Origin: Nitrososphaera sp.
Lineage (GTDB): Archaea > Thermoproteota > Nitrososphaeria > Nitrososphaerales > Nitrososphaeraceae
NCBI GenBank assembly: GCA_025935445.1
Contig: JAICVG010000082.1
Location: 1 to 6,015 of the forward strand
Direction of reading: 5' to 3'
Length of the DNA stretch: 6,015 nt
Part shown: piece by piece, positions 4,694 through 6,015 of the stretch
Layout of the letters: each line of letters starts with the position of its first letter
Position numbering within the stretch: the stretch's first letter is position 1
The notes under the pieces: model-generated
Database searches by the model: none
Told to the model about the DNA's origin: nothing
Seen by the model: only the letters and a program-made list of their open reading frames with translations
Translations under genes and position numbers: made by a program

Positions 4694-6015
4694 TTATTCA
4701 CCTTTCATCTGTATCCTTGACTTAAAGACTGGACGTATACCAAGCGATGCATAATTACCTGTAGAGCAGGTAAAGCAGAGCTCTTCCTCCGGCATCCCTA
4801 TTGCCTTTGCGAGATTGGCGGTGTCATTATATCCGACATAGTCCGCCCCTATTACCTGTGCAACGTGTGACCCTATCTTGTTGCTTGAATCTTCGGTAGT
4901 GCCATGCTGGAACGCTATTAATTCATCCTGCGATGGAAAGTCGATGCCGGCATAGCATGGGTAGCGTATAGGGGGATATGTAACTACAAGGCTTACCCTT
5001 TTTGCCCCTGCCATCCTAAGCGTTCTGATTATCTCAGCAGAGCTTGTGCCTCTTACGATGCTGTCGTCTACGATAACAACGTGCTTGTATTCAACTACTT
5101 CCGGGATCGGGATTATACCCTTGTTTATCTCGAGTCTGTTGTTTTGATATGGCTCGATAAAGCTGCGCATAGAGCCTTTCTTGCTGTACCTGTCCTTTAG
5201 CAATCCTTCTTCAAATGGAAGACCGAGCTCCTGTGCATACCCCAGAGCCGCTGGTCGTGCCGAGTCAGGGACTGGGACTACAACGTCTGCATTTGTTAAA
5301 GGAAATTTCTTTGCAAGGAACTGCCCTATCCTCTTCCGTGCAGCATAAATGTTGATTCCTTCCATTATGCTGGACGGATGCGCAAAATATGTATATTCAA
5401 ATGCACAGTGAGCATGCGGCCGTTCGTTGGCAAAATGCTGCGAAGTCAAACCGCCCTTACTTATCTTCAAGAGCTCGCCCGGCTCTACATCCCGTGTTAG
5501 CTGCGCTCCGACTGCTGCAAGCGCACATGACTCTGAAGCAACAATATAGGTATTGGTTTCTCTATGATACCCAAGGACTAGCGGACGGAAACCACGTCCA
5601 TCTCGGGCTGCATACACAGAACCCTCATCTGTCAGAAATGTAAAGCAGAAGGAGCCGACCATTTCTCCTTTCAAAATGTGCATAGCCTCTGCCATGTCCT
5701 CTTTGTCAGCTAAGTGCATGACAAGGCGCTGAGCTGCCACAAGAGTGTCGCTCATTGTCTGTGGGGTAAAGGTGCAACCGCCAACCATGCCTGACAACTC
5801 TTCGACATTGGCAATTGTGCCATTATGTGCGACACAGAGATCTTTTACTCTGAGAGGCTGGGCGTTTTCAATTGTACTCTTGCCAAGAGTGGAATAGCGA
5901 ACATGTCCGATGGCCGTGTGAGACTTGTATTTTTTAATCACCATTGGGAACTCTGAGGCTGCGGAAGAGACAAGCCCAAGCCTTCTGAATGGCGGCTTGC
6001 CGGGAACTGCAATAC
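4694..6015 (-). CDS. purF: Amidophosphoribosyltransferase PurF, Fe-S type (5' end beyond window)
   Basis: PurF makes 5-phosphoribosylamine from PRPP and glutamine, the first committed step of purine synthesis. The frame is open to the right edge: 23 further codons precede ATG 5944 (GLVSSAASEFP fits the family just there). The true start, with the nucleophile Cys at the mature N-terminus, therefore lies outside, roughly 35-45 residues further. Numbering from ATG 5944: glutaminase-domain blocks are GHVRYST (13-19), AHNGTIAN (39-46) and MSDT with Asp66. The phosphoribosyltransferase domain has VVPVPDSARPAALGYA (222-237) and the PRPP loop VIVDDSIVRGTSS (290-302). Cys180, Cys330, Cys390 and Cys393 stand in the same contexts (CAFEYTYFA, RYPCYAGID, CFTC) as the four [4Fe-4S] ligands of Bacillus subtilis PurF, so this should be the cluster-containing, oxygen-sensitive type. 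No truncation or frameshift is seen in the visible part. Confidence 0.96.
   Translation of the reverse strand, partial: IAVPGKPPFRRLGLVSSAASEFPMVIKKYKSHTAIGHVRYSTLGKSTIENAQPLRVKDLCVAHNGTIANVEELSGMVGGCTFTPQTMSDTLVAAQRLVMHLADKEDMAEAMHILKGEMVGSFCFTFLTDEGSVYAARDGRGFRPLVLGYHRETNTYIVASESCALAAVGAQLTRDVEPGELLKISKGGLTSQHFANERPHAHCAFEYTYFAHPSSIMEGINIYAARKRIGQFLAKKFPLTNADVVVPVPDSARPAALGYAQELGLPFEEGLLKDRYSKKGSMRSFIEPYQNNRLEINKGIIPIPEVVEYKHVVIVDDSIVRGTSSAEIIRTLRMAGAKRVSLVVTYPPIRYPCYAGIDFPSQDELIAFQHGTTEDSSNKIGSHVAQVIGADYVGYNDTANLAKAIGMPEEELCFTCSTGNYASLGIRPVFKSRIQMKGE

Noticed and set aside
5389..5643. Plus-strand frame of 84 codons
   Set aside because: Antisense to purF, which is continuous and conserved here.

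Overview
The window looks archaeal, most likely from a thaumarchaeon (Nitrososphaeria, possibly a soil Nitrososphaerales lineage). The reasons are: A/T-rich boxes of the archaeal TATA type lie about 24-30 nt upstream of most start codons, which predicts leaderless mRNAs; there is an archaeal HTH_45-type winged-helix protein; the OBG/YchF-like GTPase is the archaeal form with a TGS domain; and coding DNA has moderate GC while the spacers are much more A/T-rich. The phylum is inferred from the overall look of the proteins, not from a marker gene.

Left part (1-1306): birA, a biotin-protein ligase with an N-terminal DNA-binding domain, runs leftwards and leaves the window just before its end. It is divergent from a small winged-helix protein gene at 1043-1306, and the 112-bp spacer carries one TATA-like box for each gene. 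The winged-helix gene converges, with a 5-bp gap, on the end of the next leftward unit. A 7-bp inverted repeat spans both stop codons.

Middle (1312-2953): a YchF-related GTPase gene is followed by an 83-aa winged-helix-like gene that starts inside the GTPase stop codon (GTGA overlap). Just upstream of the GTPase is a 46-codon frame that encodes a convincing single-pass membrane protein with a Cys/His-rich tail. It is short enough to be missed by usual gene-length cut-offs.

Spacer 2954-3451: about 500 bp of A/T-rich DNA. It holds only two doubtful short leftward frames, a small hairpin and a short direct repeat. No tRNA, rRNA or CRISPR is visible.

Right part (3452-6015): four leftward genes. 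From the right they are purF (first enzyme of purine synthesis, Fe-S type, N-terminus beyond the edge), a membrane-anchored beta-rich protein, a small CoA-binding Rossmann protein, and a 115-aa protein of unknown function. The three spacers are only 33-35 bp when the start chosen here for the last gene is used. Each carries an A/T box at leaderless spacing for the gene below it, so these look like tightly packed separate transcription units more than one operon.

The genes are mostly housekeeping (biotinylation, purine synthesis, a ribosome-linked GTPase, CoA binding). I see no mobile element, defence system or obvious new pathway. The most interesting points are the unannotated small membrane protein, the coupled GTPase/winged-helix pair and the regular promoter-in-spacer layout.
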